Shown here piece by piece: positions 1-7,440 of a DNA stretch of 64,000 bases. The stretch comes from an uncultured Lachnospiraceae bacterium (GTDB lineage: Bacteria; Bacillota; Clostridia; Lachnospirales; Lachnospiraceae), in NCBI GenBank assembly GCA_910588285.1, contig CAJUQB010000006.1:1-64000 (forward strand), given 5' to 3'. Position numbers and translations under genes: made by a program. Position 1 is the first letter of the stretch. The number at the start of each line of letters is the position of its first letter. The notes below the pieces were generated by a model, which was not told where the DNA came from, did no database searches, and worked only from the letters and a program-made list of their open reading frames with translations.

Positions 1-74
1 TTCTCTTTTTTTTGTTCCATAAAAACTATATCGGAATGACATGGGATGGTCAAGAAGAAAATGTGCCGCACTGA
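1..74 (+). CDS. C-terminal end of an unrecognised reading frame, cut by the window edge
   Basis: Frame 3 is open from the window edge to a TGA at 72-74 and ends in NYIGMTWDGQEENVPH. The frame has a protein-like composition, but it is too short to assign. It overlaps the next small frame (41-184). It may be the last codons of an element gene or part of a decayed gene. Confidence 0.2.
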   Translation, partial: LFFLFHKNYIGMTWDGQEENVPH

Positions 75-184
75 TTAAAGTGATGGGGCTTAGGAACAAA
101 CTTACGGACATGGAGATGCAGGCGGTTTACTTCCGTGGCTGCTATGACAGCGTGGGGTATCTGAAAAAGGCAGGGATTTTATAA
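41..184 (+). CDS. Small hypothetical protein or gene fragment (47 aa)
   Basis: An ATG at 41 opens a 47-residue frame ending YDSVGYLKKAGIL. It is basic at the start and reads like the C-terminal part of a larger element-encoded protein. No ribosome site is visible, and it overlaps the preceding frame out of phase, so it may be the remnant of a frameshifted gene. Bases 185-359 hold no gene that I can see. Confidence 0.25.
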   Translation: MGWSRRKCAALIKVMGLRNKLTDMEMQAVYFRGCYDSVGYLKKAGIL

Positions 185-359
185 TGGACTGACCGAGGGA
201 AAGGCGGTGTCGGCGTGAGTGCTGATGCGGTCTTTTACATAGCTGAATGAATATATAAATTTATGCAGTTGGGGGACAGTGACTGGATTTCTTGAAAAGT
301 TCATAATCTAGGAGTATAATAAAAACTGCATATTTGCATTGTTAGGAGATAGTCATAAA

Positions 360-593
360 ATGAAAAATAATTTTATACTTTGGATTATAATTTCTTTGGC
401 AATCATGTTGGTTTTACCGTGGCTTGCAGTTTTCTTTGTAAAGGGTGATGCTGGAATGGCAGTGTGTTTTATATTATTCTTTGCCGTAAACCCAATATAT
501 TCTGTTATTATTTTGTATGCAGGTGTTTATCTGATATTGGGGATAGCTGCTATGACAATTTCCATGATTATCCATAGGAAAGCACAAAGGTAA
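360..593 (+). CDS. Small hypothetical membrane protein (77 aa)
   Basis: About three hydrophobic segments cover nearly the whole protein, followed by a short basic tail (IIHRKAQR). I chose the ATG at 360 because a TAGGAGA ribosome site sits upstream at about 342-348; an in-frame TTG at 339 is less likely. The stop TAA shares a base with the ATG of the next gene (TAATG), so the two are probably translationally coupled. I do not recognise the family. It is probably cargo of the mobile element. Confidence 0.55.
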   Translation: MKNNFILWIIISLAIMLVLPWLAVFFVKGDAGMAVCFILFFAVNPIYSVIILYAGVYLILGIAAMTISMIIHRKAQR

Positions 594-1300
594 TGTCTGA
601 TTTGTTTTCTGCAAAGGTTGGTGATAATATGAAAAATATATTTGGAAACAAGGCGGTAAGTTCAGTGAATGTAATTAAAGGAGATGATGGACCGACATCT
701 TTTTTTATAGTAGGAAGAAATAATTTAAAACAGACACTCAAACAAAAAATCCAAAAATTTCTTTATAATGTGAGAAAAAAGAGGATTGTCAAATCGTTAA
801 AAGCAAATCCACATTCTATGGAACAGGTAGCCGATTATATCGTAACTGAATTAGGGTTTTCAGAGGTTGATAAGACAAATGCGGAATATAAAACAGAATA
901 TTTGCAAATGAGGGCGTCTTTCATCTTGCAGTATAAGCCTGAATTACTTGGGGATTTAGCAGAAACTCCAAGACTTGAGAATCATGAGGAAGAAACAATA
1001 AAACTTTTTATGGAGAAGATAGGGCAAAGGCAGAAAGCAGCAGAAGATATTCCGCCAGATATTTTTGATATTGATTTGCACATATATGAAAAGGGTGATG
1101 GAAATAATCAGTCAAGAATAACAGTTGAAAAGAATTATGGCTATATTGGCGGTTCAGCATCTGGCTCAAAAAATGGTTTTATGAGAGAATTTGATAAAAC
1201 ATTCAGGAAGGTTTATCAATATTATGGCGTTACCCAAAAGGATATTGATAACAATACAAAGAGATATATAGAGCTTGTAAAAACACTTGCCAGAAGATAG
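593..1300 (+). CDS. Hypothetical cytoplasmic protein (235 aa)
   Basis: A charged, lysine-rich soluble protein with no signal peptide or membrane segment. Residues 1-60 precede a basic helical part (KQKIQKFLYNVRKKRIVK), then a predicted helical middle and a C-terminal tail rich in aromatic and charged residues. It overlaps the upstream small membrane protein by one base (TAATG), so the two probably act together. A second ATG at 629 is also possible. I do not recognise the family. The AT-rich base use matches the other cargo genes of the element rather than the downstream chromosome. Confidence 0.5.
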   Translation: MSDLFSAKVGDNMKNIFGNKAVSSVNVIKGDDGPTSFFIVGRNNLKQTLKQKIQKFLYNVRKKRIVKSLKANPHSMEQVADYIVTELGFSEVDKTNAEYKTEYLQMRASFILQYKPELLGDLAETPRLENHEEETIKLFMEKIGQRQKAAEDIPPDIFDIDLHIYEKGDGNNQSRITVEKNYGYIGGSASGSKNGFMREFDKTFRKVYQYYGVTQKDIDNNTKRYIELVKTLARR

Positions 1301-1401
1301 CAGCACTGGCATATGATAGAGTTTTTAACCATATTTTTATCAGTGTTTTACACAGCCGCATGGAGATAAAACAAATTGGTATCATTAGAGAGGTGTATTT
1401 G

Positions 1402-1821
1402 ATGAAAGAGTATCTAACAAAGCGGGTACATGAATTGTACTGGAAAGAAGATATAAATTGTGCAAGGACAGCACTTATCTGTTTGAGCGAATTATTTAAA
1501 ATTGCCATTGAGCCGCAAACAATCTGGTCTGCTGTTGGATTGCATGGTGCGGGTGGATATAGGGCACAATGCGGTTTAGTAGAGGGTACGCTTATGTTCA
1601 TGGGAATTTATCTTCATACGATAGGAAAAACAGAAGATGAAATTGTATCTGCCTGCTATAATTTTGCGTCTGCCTTTGATAGAGAATTTGGTTCATTAAG
1701 ATGTTTTGAATTACGTCCTACGGGTTTCTCAGAGAGCGACCCACCACATATGTGTGAAAACTTGACTTGTAATGGAGTCGGATTTGCATATCAATATATT
1801 TTGGGAATCACAAAAAAGTAA
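1402..1821 (+). CDS. C_GCAxxG_C_C family putative redox protein (139 aa)
   Basis: Cysteines are spaced as in the C_GCAxxG_C_C family: an early Cys in NCARTALICL, a glycine-rich GAGGYRAQCG segment, a Cys in the middle helix, and late Cys in RCFELR, MCENLTC. These small helical proteins are thought to bind a redox cofactor or metal; their role is not established. I chose the start at 1402 because AGAGAGGTG precedes it; the in-frame ATG at 1360 has no such site. It is a single gene between unrelated cargo genes. Confidence 0.7.
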   Translation: MKEYLTKRVHELYWKEDINCARTALICLSELFKIAIEPQTIWSAVGLHGAGGYRAQCGLVEGTLMFMGIYLHTIGKTEDEIVSACYNFASAFDREFGSLRCFELRPTGFSESDPPHMCENLTCNGVGFAYQYILGITKK

Positions 1822-1989
1822 GCAATAACTAATTTGTTAATGCCCAATAGTTAGAATTGAACATTGTTTAAAGCATAGCTAAATAGAGATAAATTTTCTA
1901 TATGGCAGATAATAAAAGACTGGATAATTTAAAATTTACAGTTTGGAAGTAATAGCAGACTTACGGAGCGGAATCTAAAGGAGGACATT

Positions 1990-2151
1990 ATGAAGAAAAT
2001 AGCTCTGATACTGAGTATATTATTTATCATTTTAACCTTTGTTGGTGCAGGATATGTTTTATATAATGGTGGGAGGATAAATGCGGGGTATGCTACTATT
2101 CCAATGGTATTTGCCCTTGTTTGTATCGCCTTTTACCGAAATAGAAAGTGA
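1990..2151 (+). CDS. Very small membrane protein (53 aa)
   Basis: An AAAGGAGG ribosome site at about 1977-1984 precedes an ATG at 1990. The product has two hydrophobic segments (IALILSILFIILTFVGAGYV and a segment ending FALVCIAFY) and a basic end, RNRK. This looks like a real small hairpin membrane protein because of the strong ribosome site and clean topology. I do not recognise the family. Bases 1822-1989 hold no visible gene. Confidence 0.45.
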   Translation: MKKIALILSILFIILTFVGAGYVLYNGGRINAGYATIPMVFALVCIAFYRNRK

Positions 2152-2268
2152 GTATTTTATGCTTTATCTGTAAATCATGATTGGGATTAAATACTATTAC
2201 ATAGCCGAGTGGTTTTCATTTATGAAAGTCCCTCGGCTTATTTAATTTTCTGGAGGTGATTTTATTGA

Positions 2269-3120
2269 ATGAGAGCATCTAAACCCTATGTGCAGATTGA
2301 CCCAGACGTGCTTGAGCAGGCAAGGCAGATAGACTTGCTTTCCTATCTCCGAGCCTATGAACCGAGCAATCTTGTCAAAGTCAAAGGAACAACAAATGTC
2401 TACTGTACCGCCGAGCATGACAGCTTAAAAATTTCTAACGGCAAATGGTACTGGTGGTCGAGGGGCTTCGGCGGCTATTCCGCCCTTGATTATCTGATGA
2501 AAGTTAAGGAATACGGCTTTGTGGAAGCCGTGGAAACCCTCACGGGGCAGACGATGGCGGACTGGAAGCCGCCGCCCCCTGCCGTGAAGAAAGACGAGCC
2601 AAAGGTGCTGCTCCTGCCGCCGAAGAACAAAAATTGCGACAGGGTGACCGAGTATCTTTTCGGGCGTGGCATTGATTATCAGCTCATACAGGAGTGCATC
2701 GCCGAGGGCATACTCTTTGAGAGTGCCGACTACCACAACGCTGTTTTTATCGGAAAAGATGAAAGCGGAACGCCAAAGTATGCCGCCTATTTAAAGTGTG
2801 AGGGCAGGGATTACAAAGCGGAAAACCTGCTCTCCCTGTCGGGCGTGTATCAGCCAAAGAAAGAGATAAGGGACAGCAAAATTCCCGTTGCCCTCACGAC
2901 TTTTTTGAAAGTAAACCCACAAATCAAGACCATCTTTCTGCATCTGGATAAGGACAGGGCAGGTCGGTTATGTACCGCCGCCTTAAAAGAATTATTGCAG
3001 AAAGACTACCGAATCGTTGATGAACCGCCGCCAGTCGCCAAGGACTTCAACGATTTTTTAATGTCCTATCTGGGGATTGCAAGGCAGAAACCGAGCCGTG
3101 AAAGGAGGGATGCCCGCTGA
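2269..3120 (+). CDS. DUF3991/TOPRIM domain protein of a conjugative element (283 aa)
   Basis: The N-terminal half resembles the CHC2-like DUF3991 module (residues about 15-100: YCTAEHDSLKI, WYWWSRGFGGYSALDYLM). The C-terminal half holds a TOPRIM-like fold with the acidic motif FLHLDKDRAGR near residue 225. Proteins of this type resemble DNA primases and are regular members of Firmicutes integrative conjugative elements, where they probably act in element DNA processing. A TGGAGGTGAT ribosome site at 2251-2260 supports the ATG at 2269. Codon use is richer in GC than the small genes to its left. No relaxase is seen in the window. Confidence 0.8.
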   Translation: MRASKPYVQIDPDVLEQARQIDLLSYLRAYEPSNLVKVKGTTNVYCTAEHDSLKISNGKWYWWSRGFGGYSALDYLMKVKEYGFVEAVETLTGQTMADWKPPPPAVKKDEPKVLLLPPKNKNCDRVTEYLFGRGIDYQLIQECIAEGILFESADYHNAVFIGKDESGTPKYAAYLKCEGRDYKAENLLSLSGVYQPKKEIRDSKIPVALTTFLKVNPQIKTIFLHLDKDRAGRLCTAALKELLQKDYRIVDEPPPVAKDFNDFLMSYLGIARQKPSRERRDAR

Positions 3121-3191
3121 CTGAGTGAGAATTTTTCTGTAAGACCAGACCCAAAACCAAGCCCGAATAATGATGAAAGAGAGGATTTTGT

Positions 3192-3461
3192 ATGGTAAAT
3201 TTTGACGTGACACTGAAAGGACACTATGAAAAGACCGTCACAATCTCTGGAAAAAGCCTTGAGGATGCGGTGGCGAATCTCCATATCCTGCTTGCAGACC
3301 CCGACCTCATCGGCTTTTCCAATGAAGATTTTTGTTATGGGGAAGCGTCCTTTGCAGGCGAAGATGACGAGGAGGACGGGTGCTTAGAGTATGAGGAATG
3401 TACAGACTGCCCCTACTACTGCCCGCTGCACGAAGAATGTCGTTATGAGGACGGGGATTAA
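3192..3461 (+). CDS. Small acidic hypothetical protein with Cys cluster (89 aa)
   Basis: The first 45 residues look like a beta-rich fold (VNFDVTLKGHYEKTVTISG). The end is very acidic and holds cysteines in CTDCPYYCPLHEEC, a possible small metal site. It follows the DUF3991/TOPRIM gene on the same strand and is likely in the same transcript. I do not recognise the family; small proteins of this sort are common as cargo next to primase-like genes on conjugative elements. Confidence 0.5.
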   Translation: MVNFDVTLKGHYEKTVTISGKSLEDAVANLHILLADPDLIGFSNEDFCYGEASFAGEDDEEDGCLEYEECTDCPYYCPLHEECRYEDGD

Positions 3462-3523
3462 AGACACGTCTTACCAAGCACTGAATTTGGTTATCCATCT
3501 GCCGATGGAAACAAAATTCGCTT

Positions 3524-3570
3524 GTTAGGGGAAAGCTCCCCTAACCCGGATAAACCGGAAAAGTTTTTTT
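3524..3570 (+). terminator. Probable transcription terminator
   Basis: A perfect 8-bp stem (GTTAGGGG / CCCCTAAC, loop AAAGCT) at 3524-3545 is followed by a small CCGG hairpin and a run of seven T at 3564-3570. It lies after the 89-residue protein gene and closes the transcript before the AT-rich 3.6-3.9 kb region. Confidence 0.5.
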
Positions 3571-3713
3571 GCATTTCCTCCAAATTTCAAGTACAATAAA
3601 GAAAAATATTGGAGGATGTGTTCATGTTACTTACGGATAAATATGCTGACAAAATTATTCGATTGCAGCGATATTCATTAGTGTTTTGACTGCTTAAAAA
3701 TACGGACGAGATG

Positions 3714-3883
3714 AGATTATAGCTATCCCCATAGAAAAATGTGTGATATACTGTAAAAGCAAACAATAAGCGTACATAAAACTTGGTATTCCGATTTGGA
3801 ATTTCAAGTTTTGTGTAAAGAAGCAGAACTTGAAGTCGCAAATTGTGATTTCAAGTTATTCATAGTTTTGAGGTTTCAATCTG
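3714..3883 (+). repeat. 170-bp direct repeat, copy A (upstream of ORF6N gene)
   Basis: This block recurs at 5369-5542 with scattered substitutions and one small indel. It begins AGATTATAGCTATCC and ends CATAGTTTTGAGGTTTCAAT. It includes one of the TCGCAAATTGTGA palindromes (3827-3857). It sits directly before the ORF6N start codon, so it probably holds that gene's promoter. The rest of the 3462-3911 gap shows no gene. Confidence 0.85.
3827..3857. promoter_or_regulatory. Near-perfect palindrome, candidate operator 1
   Basis: A 31-base imperfect palindrome with outer arms AACTTGAA / TTCAAGTT and core TCGCAAATTGTGA. The same kind of palindrome occurs inside the ORF6N coding region and twice just after it. 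Placed 55 bases before the ORF6N ATG, it could be an operator. Read on the minus strand it encodes NLKSQFATS, matching a motif in the ORF6N protein itself. Confidence 0.5.
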
Positions 3884-3911
3884 GCATTTCAAAATAGAAA
3901 GGGCGATAAAG

Positions 3912-4877
3912 ATGGCTGATACAGAACAAACAGCTCTGACAAAGGCAAATACTGATACCCAAGAAATAAGTATTGAATCAGCAGAGTCTGATATAAAAAG
4001 CATGATATATGTTATCCGCAACCAGCAGGTTATGATAGACAGTGATTTAGCGATGCTGTATCAAGTAGAAACGAGAGTATTAAATCAGGCAGTAAAGCGT
4101 AACATTTCAAGATTTCCAGAAAGATTTCGATTTCAACTGACGAATGAGGAATATGAAAACTTGAAATCACAATTTGTGATTTCAAGTTTGGAGGATGATA
4201 ATGGATATGGCGGGCGTAGGAAACTGCCATTTGTTTTTACAGAACAAGGAATTGCAATGCTTTCTGCTGTTTTGCGTAGTGATGTTGCTATCCGAGTAAG
4301 CATTAGGATTATGGACACTTTTGTGGAGATGCGGAAGTATATGGCAAATACCTCTTTGCTGTATGAGAGGTTAAATACAATGGAGGTTCGCCAGATAAAT
4401 TACCAAGCAGAAACAGATGAGCGTTTTGAGAGAGTTTTTGAGTACATATCCGAACATGAGGAATCCAGTCAAAAGGTATTTTTTGACGGACAGATTTATG
4501 ATGCGTTTAGTCTGATAGTAAGTCTAATTCAAAAATCAGAGAAAGAAATCACTCTGATAGACGGATATGTAGATGTTGGGACATTGAATCTGCTTTCAAA
4601 GAAAAAGTCTGATGTTGCAGTAACTATTTATACGCAGAAGCAGATGAAGCTAACGAAAGCCGATGTTAAGAATTTCAATGCACAGTACCCGACATTGAAT
4701 ATAAAATATACCAAAGTATTTCATGACAGGTTTTTGATTCTTGATCGAACAATAGCCTATCATGTAGGAGCGTCTTTGAAAGATGCGGGAAAAAAGTGTT
4801 TTGGAATCAATTTAATTCAAGATGCAGGCATCATCAAAGACATCCTGCAAAGGTTGGAACTGGAAACGGAGAAATAA
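3912..4877 (+). CDS. ORF6N domain protein with PLD-like C-terminal domain (321 aa)
   Basis: Residues about 25-135 match the ORF6N DNA-binding domain seen on phages and mobile elements (VIRNQQVMIDSDLAMLY, FTEQGIAMLSAVLRS). A linker follows, then a C-terminal domain (about 190-320) that looks like a phospholipase-D-like fold, with HDRFLILD resembling an HxK-type half site and a trailing GASLKD. The protein is probably a DNA-binding regulator or effector of the element. A 33-base palindrome lies inside the codons for NLKSQFVISS. The ribosome site is weak (AAAGGGCGATAAAG). Base composition is AT-rich. No partner gene is adjacent. Confidence 0.8.
   Translation: MADTEQTALTKANTDTQEISIESAESDIKSMIYVIRNQQVMIDSDLAMLYQVETRVLNQAVKRNISRFPERFRFQLTNEEYENLKSQFVISSLEDDNGYGGRRKLPFVFTEQGIAMLSAVLRSDVAIRVSIRIMDTFVEMRKYMANTSLLYERLNTMEVRQINYQAETDERFERVFEYISEHEESSQKVFFDGQIYDAFSLIVSLIQKSEKEITLIDGYVDVGTLNLLSKKKSDVAVTIYTQKQMKLTKADVKNFNAQYPTLNIKYTKVFHDRFLILDRTIAYHVGASLKDAGKKCFGINLIQDAGIIKDILQRLELETEK
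4157..4189. repeat. Perfect 16-bp inverted repeat inside the ORF6N coding region
   Basis: Two 16-base arms (AAACTTGAAATCACAA and its complement) are separated by one base. The whole lies in frame within ORF6N codons for ENLKSQFVISSL. Perfect palindromes of this length are rare in coding sequence. It shares its core with palindromes outside the gene at 3827, 4889, 4942 and 5486. Confidence 0.9.
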
Positions 4878-4888
4878 GAAGTTCTTTG

Positions 4889-4907
4889 AGGTCACAATTT
4901 GTGACCT
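4889..4907. repeat. 19-bp palindrome after ORF6N gene (core TCACAATTTGTGA)
   Basis: Perfect arms AGGTCACAA / TTGTGACCT around one central T. In frame it encodes LRSQFVTL as part of a short open stretch SLRSQFVTLEKSKEE ending at 4930. It lies 12 bases after the ORF6N stop. Confidence 0.85.
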
Positions 4908-4926
4908 TAGAAAAAAGCAAAGAGGA

Positions 4927-4983
4927 ATGATAAACTCTTTGAGGTCGCAATTTGCGACCTTAGAAAAAATGCAAACAGCTTAA
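4927..4983 (+). CDS. Possible 18-residue mini-ORF with LRSQFATL motif
   Basis: An ATG at 4927 with AGAGGA just upstream opens MINSLRSQFATLEKMQTA. The start overlaps the stop of the preceding short frame (ATGA). The peptide repeats the LKSQF/LRSQF motif of the ORF6N protein. Whether it is translated cannot be told from the sequence; it may only be the reading of a DNA palindrome. Confidence 0.25.
   Translation: MINSLRSQFATLEKMQTA
4942..4960. repeat. 19-bp palindrome (core TCGCAATTTGCGA)
   Basis: Perfect arms AGGTCGCAA / TTGCGACCT around one T, starting 53 bases after the previous palindrome. The two differ by compensating changes on both arms (A to G and T to C), which preserves the symmetry and suggests selection on the palindrome. 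Confidence 0.85.
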
Positions 4984-5215
4984 ACTATTCGGGGATTCGT
5001 TGTGAAATGCAGGTATCAATCGGGAAAGGTTTTACAGCGTAACATTTCCCTAAATGCAAGCCCCTTGCTGATCGCCTGCTAAAAGGAACATCTAAAACGC
5101 CTTAAAATCAGCAGTCACACAGAGGTACGAGATAACATTCTGAATCCGTGACAAGCAAGGAAATAAAGGGATTAGATAACACTAAGAGGGAGCTGCCTAT
5201 TAGTAAATGGTTCTA

Positions 5216-5257
5216 CTCCTAAGCGGTAGGCCGGAGGTTCGAATCCTCTTAGCGACG
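5216..5257 (+). other. 3' half of tRNA-Arg(CCU): probable attachment site
   Basis: From the anticodon loop to the discriminator base the sequence is a canonical tRNA. It has loop CTCCTAA with anticodon CCT at 5218-5220, a 3' anticodon strand GCGGT, a 5-base variable loop, T-stem GGAGG/CCTCT with loop TTCGAAT, and a 3' acceptor strand TAGCGAC. Upstream, the expected ACCGC strand and GTCGCTA acceptor strand are absent (TTCTA is found instead). This is the pattern left when an element recombines inside the anticodon loop of a tRNA gene. Not a functional tRNA as it stands. Confidence 0.65.
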
Positions 5258-5264
5258 TCTATAA

Positions 5265-5313
5265 AAATGCCGGGAATACTGGGGTTCCAGAGTTCTCGGT
5301 ATTTTACTATATC
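5265..5313 (+). terminator. Hairpin after the tRNA remnant, probable terminator
   Basis: AAAATGCCGGGAATACT pairs, with G-U pairs, with AGTTCTCGGTATTTTA a few bases later, followed by a T-rich end. Its place right after the tRNA 3' half suits the native terminator of the tRNA gene. Confidence 0.5.
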
Positions 5314-5368
5314 TGGGTTTGCGAATCAGAATAGCGTTTCTGCTAATTATCCCCAAAATTTTATAGCA

Positions 5369-5542
5369 AGATTATTGCTATCCTCATAGAAAAATGTATG
5401 AGATACTGTAAAAGCAAACAATAGGCGTACATAAAACTTGGTATTCCAATTTTGAATTTTAAGTTTATACCATACAAAGAAGCAGAACTTGAAGTCGCAA
5501 ATTGTGATTTCAAGTTACTCATAGTTTAGAGATTCCAATCTA
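5369..5542 (+). repeat. 170-bp direct repeat, copy B (no gene attached)
   Basis: Second copy of the block at 3714-3883, in the same orientation, including palindrome 5486-5516. Here no ORF6N gene follows. The alignment ends at CAATCT, exactly where the first 166-bp palindromic element begins (5540). The copy may be the front of a lost second ORF6N-type gene. Confidence 0.85.
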
Positions 5543-5705
5543 GTACAGCGAATATTAAGTCTCTGATACATTGACGCAGGATGATTGCTTCATATGCAAG
5601 GCGGAGGAATGAGGGCGTAGCGGTGGCTACGTCGATTGACGACAACGCCGCAGATGAACAATCAGACAAGTCAAGGTGTCAGTTACTTAATATTCGCTGT
5701 ACTAG
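5540..5705. mobile_element. 166-bp MITE-like element 1
   Basis: Perfect 21-bp terminal inverted repeats (starting CTAGTACAGCGAATATT at 5540-5560, complement at 5685-5705) extend inward with mismatches. The centre holds a hairpin GTAGC/GCTAC in the context AATGAGGGCGTAGCGG. There is no transposase, so it would be non-autonomous. Ends are CTAG on both sides, compatible with a TA or CTAG target duplication. Confidence 0.75.
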
Positions 5706-5834
5706 TGCGCATTCCTGATCCGTGAAAAGTAAGATTGGGGCAGAGCTGATGCCGTTTCTACATAACCATGTAGTGGAAAATTTCATTAGTATATGGTAAA
5801 ATAAACAAAAATTTAAAGAGTGAATCATAGATTG

Positions 5835-6000
5835 CTAGAGCGTGTTTGAAAATTGCTTTCTGACAGCTGTGCGTTACACTTTGTGGGAGATTTGGGCCAA
5901 ATGAAGGGCGCATAGCGGGCTATGTAACCTGAATTTGGTCCAAATATACCGCAAAGTGGGGCGTGCAGATGGCGGGAATGAATTTTCAAACACGCTCTAG
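5835..6000. mobile_element. 166-bp MITE-like element 2
   Basis: Perfect 20-bp terminal inverted repeats (CTAGAGCGTGTTTGAAAATT at 5835-5854, complement at 5981-6000). The length is exactly that of element 1, the ends are again CTAG, and the centre is similar (AATGAAGGGCGCATAGCGG). It lies just before the sensor kinase gene and probably changes its leader. The 4878-6034 gap otherwise holds only the palindromes, tRNA remnant and repeat listed separately. Confidence 0.75.
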
Positions 6001-6034
6001 GATTGTGAGAAGTTGTAGGAGGTAAAAGAGGATT

Positions 6035-7411
6035 ATGAGTTTTTTGGGGATTTTCTGCGGTAATACCTTTGGTTTGACAATAAGTGTGCTGTTTATGATC
6101 TGGATCTCCATGTTGCTTTTGGAGCGTAAACCATATCAAATAAAAGGGCGCAAAGTGAAAATAATTGCTTGTACTTTATTATTTATCTGTGTCTGGGCAT
6201 TGCTAGGGACCGTTTTTTATAAAGCGGGTATCTTTAGATGGAGGTACAATGCAGGACAAATCTTGTTTACCTATATGGGAATGACAGGAGCAATGTTTTA
6301 TTTATATTTTCTCTATCGGGAAAATCTGCTGGCTTGTTGGATTTCGGCTGTATTTTTAGAAATGTTGGAATCTTTTGCGGTACACATAGGAGTTTTATTT
6401 TCACCTAATATGACGTTTCATTTGGATATTTGGAGAGAACGGTTCCTCTATTATTTTTTTCTGTATGGATTAACACCACTCATAGAGATTATCTGGATTC
6501 TGTTTCTGTATAAAACCGGAGTTGGGAAAATGTTCCGGCTGTGGATGGAAGGGAAAGAATCGAAAAAGGTAAGTATTATTTTTATCAGTTTATATCCGAT
6601 TTTGTCTGAAATACTTTATTATATGGTGCAAATGGGAGAACGGGTTGGTAACGACAATGCAGTGGTTTCTCTGTTATATCTGCTGATTGTTTTTATTATT
6701 TTCGGTTATGCAGGGCGTCAGGAAATGCAAAAGAAGCAAATTCAGACACAGCAGATTAGTATGCAGCAGCAAAATTCTTATATCGAGAGTTTAGAAAAAA
6801 TGCAGAGTGAAATGCGAAGATTCCGTCATGATTATAAAAATATGATGTCTGGCATGTACCTTCAGGCAAAAGAGGGAAATATGGAAGCAGTGCAGAATTT
6901 TATCCAGGATATGACAACTGATTTTGATTATCAGGTGGGGGAACAGATACGCAGATTGACGCAGCTTGGAAATATTCATATGCTTGAGGTAAAAGGATTA
7001 CTGTTGGGGAAAATGGAAAAAATGCACCAGGAGCAGATTTCCTGTGAACTGGAAGTATTGCGTCCATTTGACAGAACGCGGCTGAGAACGACCGACCTGT
7101 GCAGATGCCTGGGGATACTGATTGACAATGCGATTGATGAAGTACAGGGAAAAATAGGTAAGAAGCCAAAACCACAGATACATATCATGATTAGCAGCCA
7201 GGAAGAATGCACAACATTTCAGGTAAAAAATCCATTGTATTCAAACATTGATTTTCACAGGATCTGGCAGCAAGGTTATTCTACCAAAGGGGCGGACAGA
7301 GGAATTGGCCTTGCAAGTTATAAAAGTATTCTGGAACATTATGAAAATGTCTTCTCTCTGGCAACAATCCGGGATGGCTATTTTATTCAGGAGTTAAAGA
7401 TACAGGAATAA
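6035..7411 (+). CDS. GHKL sensor histidine kinase, AgrC-like (458 aa)
   Basis: About six hydrophobic segments fill residues 1-225, then a coiled linker, the phosphoacceptor motif FRHDYKN with His265, and a GHKL ATPase domain with an N-box (LIDNAIDEV) and G-box (GIGLASYKS). The input domain is all membrane, as in peptide-sensing AgrC-type kinases. It pairs with the LytTR regulator 29 bases downstream. The start at 6035 has GGAGGTAAAAGAGG upstream. Element 2 ends 34 bases before the start, so transcription must begin in or before it. The signal is unknown. Confidence 0.9.
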   Translation: MSFLGIFCGNTFGLTISVLFMIWISMLLLERKPYQIKGRKVKIIACTLLFICVWALLGTVFYKAGIFRWRYNAGQILFTYMGMTGAMFYLYFLYRENLLACWISAVFLEMLESFAVHIGVLFSPNMTFHLDIWRERFLYYFFLYGLTPLIEIIWILFLYKTGVGKMFRLWMEGKESKKVSIIFISLYPILSEILYYMVQMGERVGNDNAVVSLLYLLIVFIIFGYAGRQEMQKKQIQTQQISMQQQNSYIESLEKMQSEMRRFRHDYKNMMSGMYLQAKEGNMEAVQNFIQDMTTDFDYQVGEQIRRLTQLGNIHMLEVKGLLLGKMEKMHQEQISCELEVLRPFDRTRLRTTDLCRCLGILIDNAIDEVQGKIGKKPKPQIHIMISSQEECTTFQVKNPLYSNIDFHRIWQQGYSTKGADRGIGLASYKSILEHYENVFSLATIRDGYFIQELKIQE

Positions 7412-7440
7412 GTAGTGTTAAAAATTATGGAGGAAAAACT

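Larger units (their letters stand above)
1..5257. mobile_element. Distal part of an integrated mobile element (probable ICE)
   Basis: The left 5.2 kb carries a DUF3991/TOPRIM protein typical of Clostridial conjugative elements, small hypothetical cargo genes and an ORF6N-domain gene of the kind found on phages and mobile elements. It ends at a tRNA-Arg(CCU) 3' half at 5216-5257, which looks like an attachment site. No integrase, relaxase or conjugation gene lies inside the window; these would be to the left. The extent to the left is unknown, and the boundary at 5257 is inferred from the tRNA remnant. Confidence 0.5.

Noticed and set aside
3587..3841. Minus-strand frame of 84 codons before the ORF6N gene
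   Set aside because: It lies in AT-rich repeat DNA, has no ribosome site and covers much of repeat copy A.
5181..5257. A full tRNA gene in this region
   Set aside because: The 3' half is canonical but no upstream sequence pairs with the GCGGT and TAGCGAC strands; CTAAGAGG upstream pairs with the T-stem side instead, which is not a tRNA fold.
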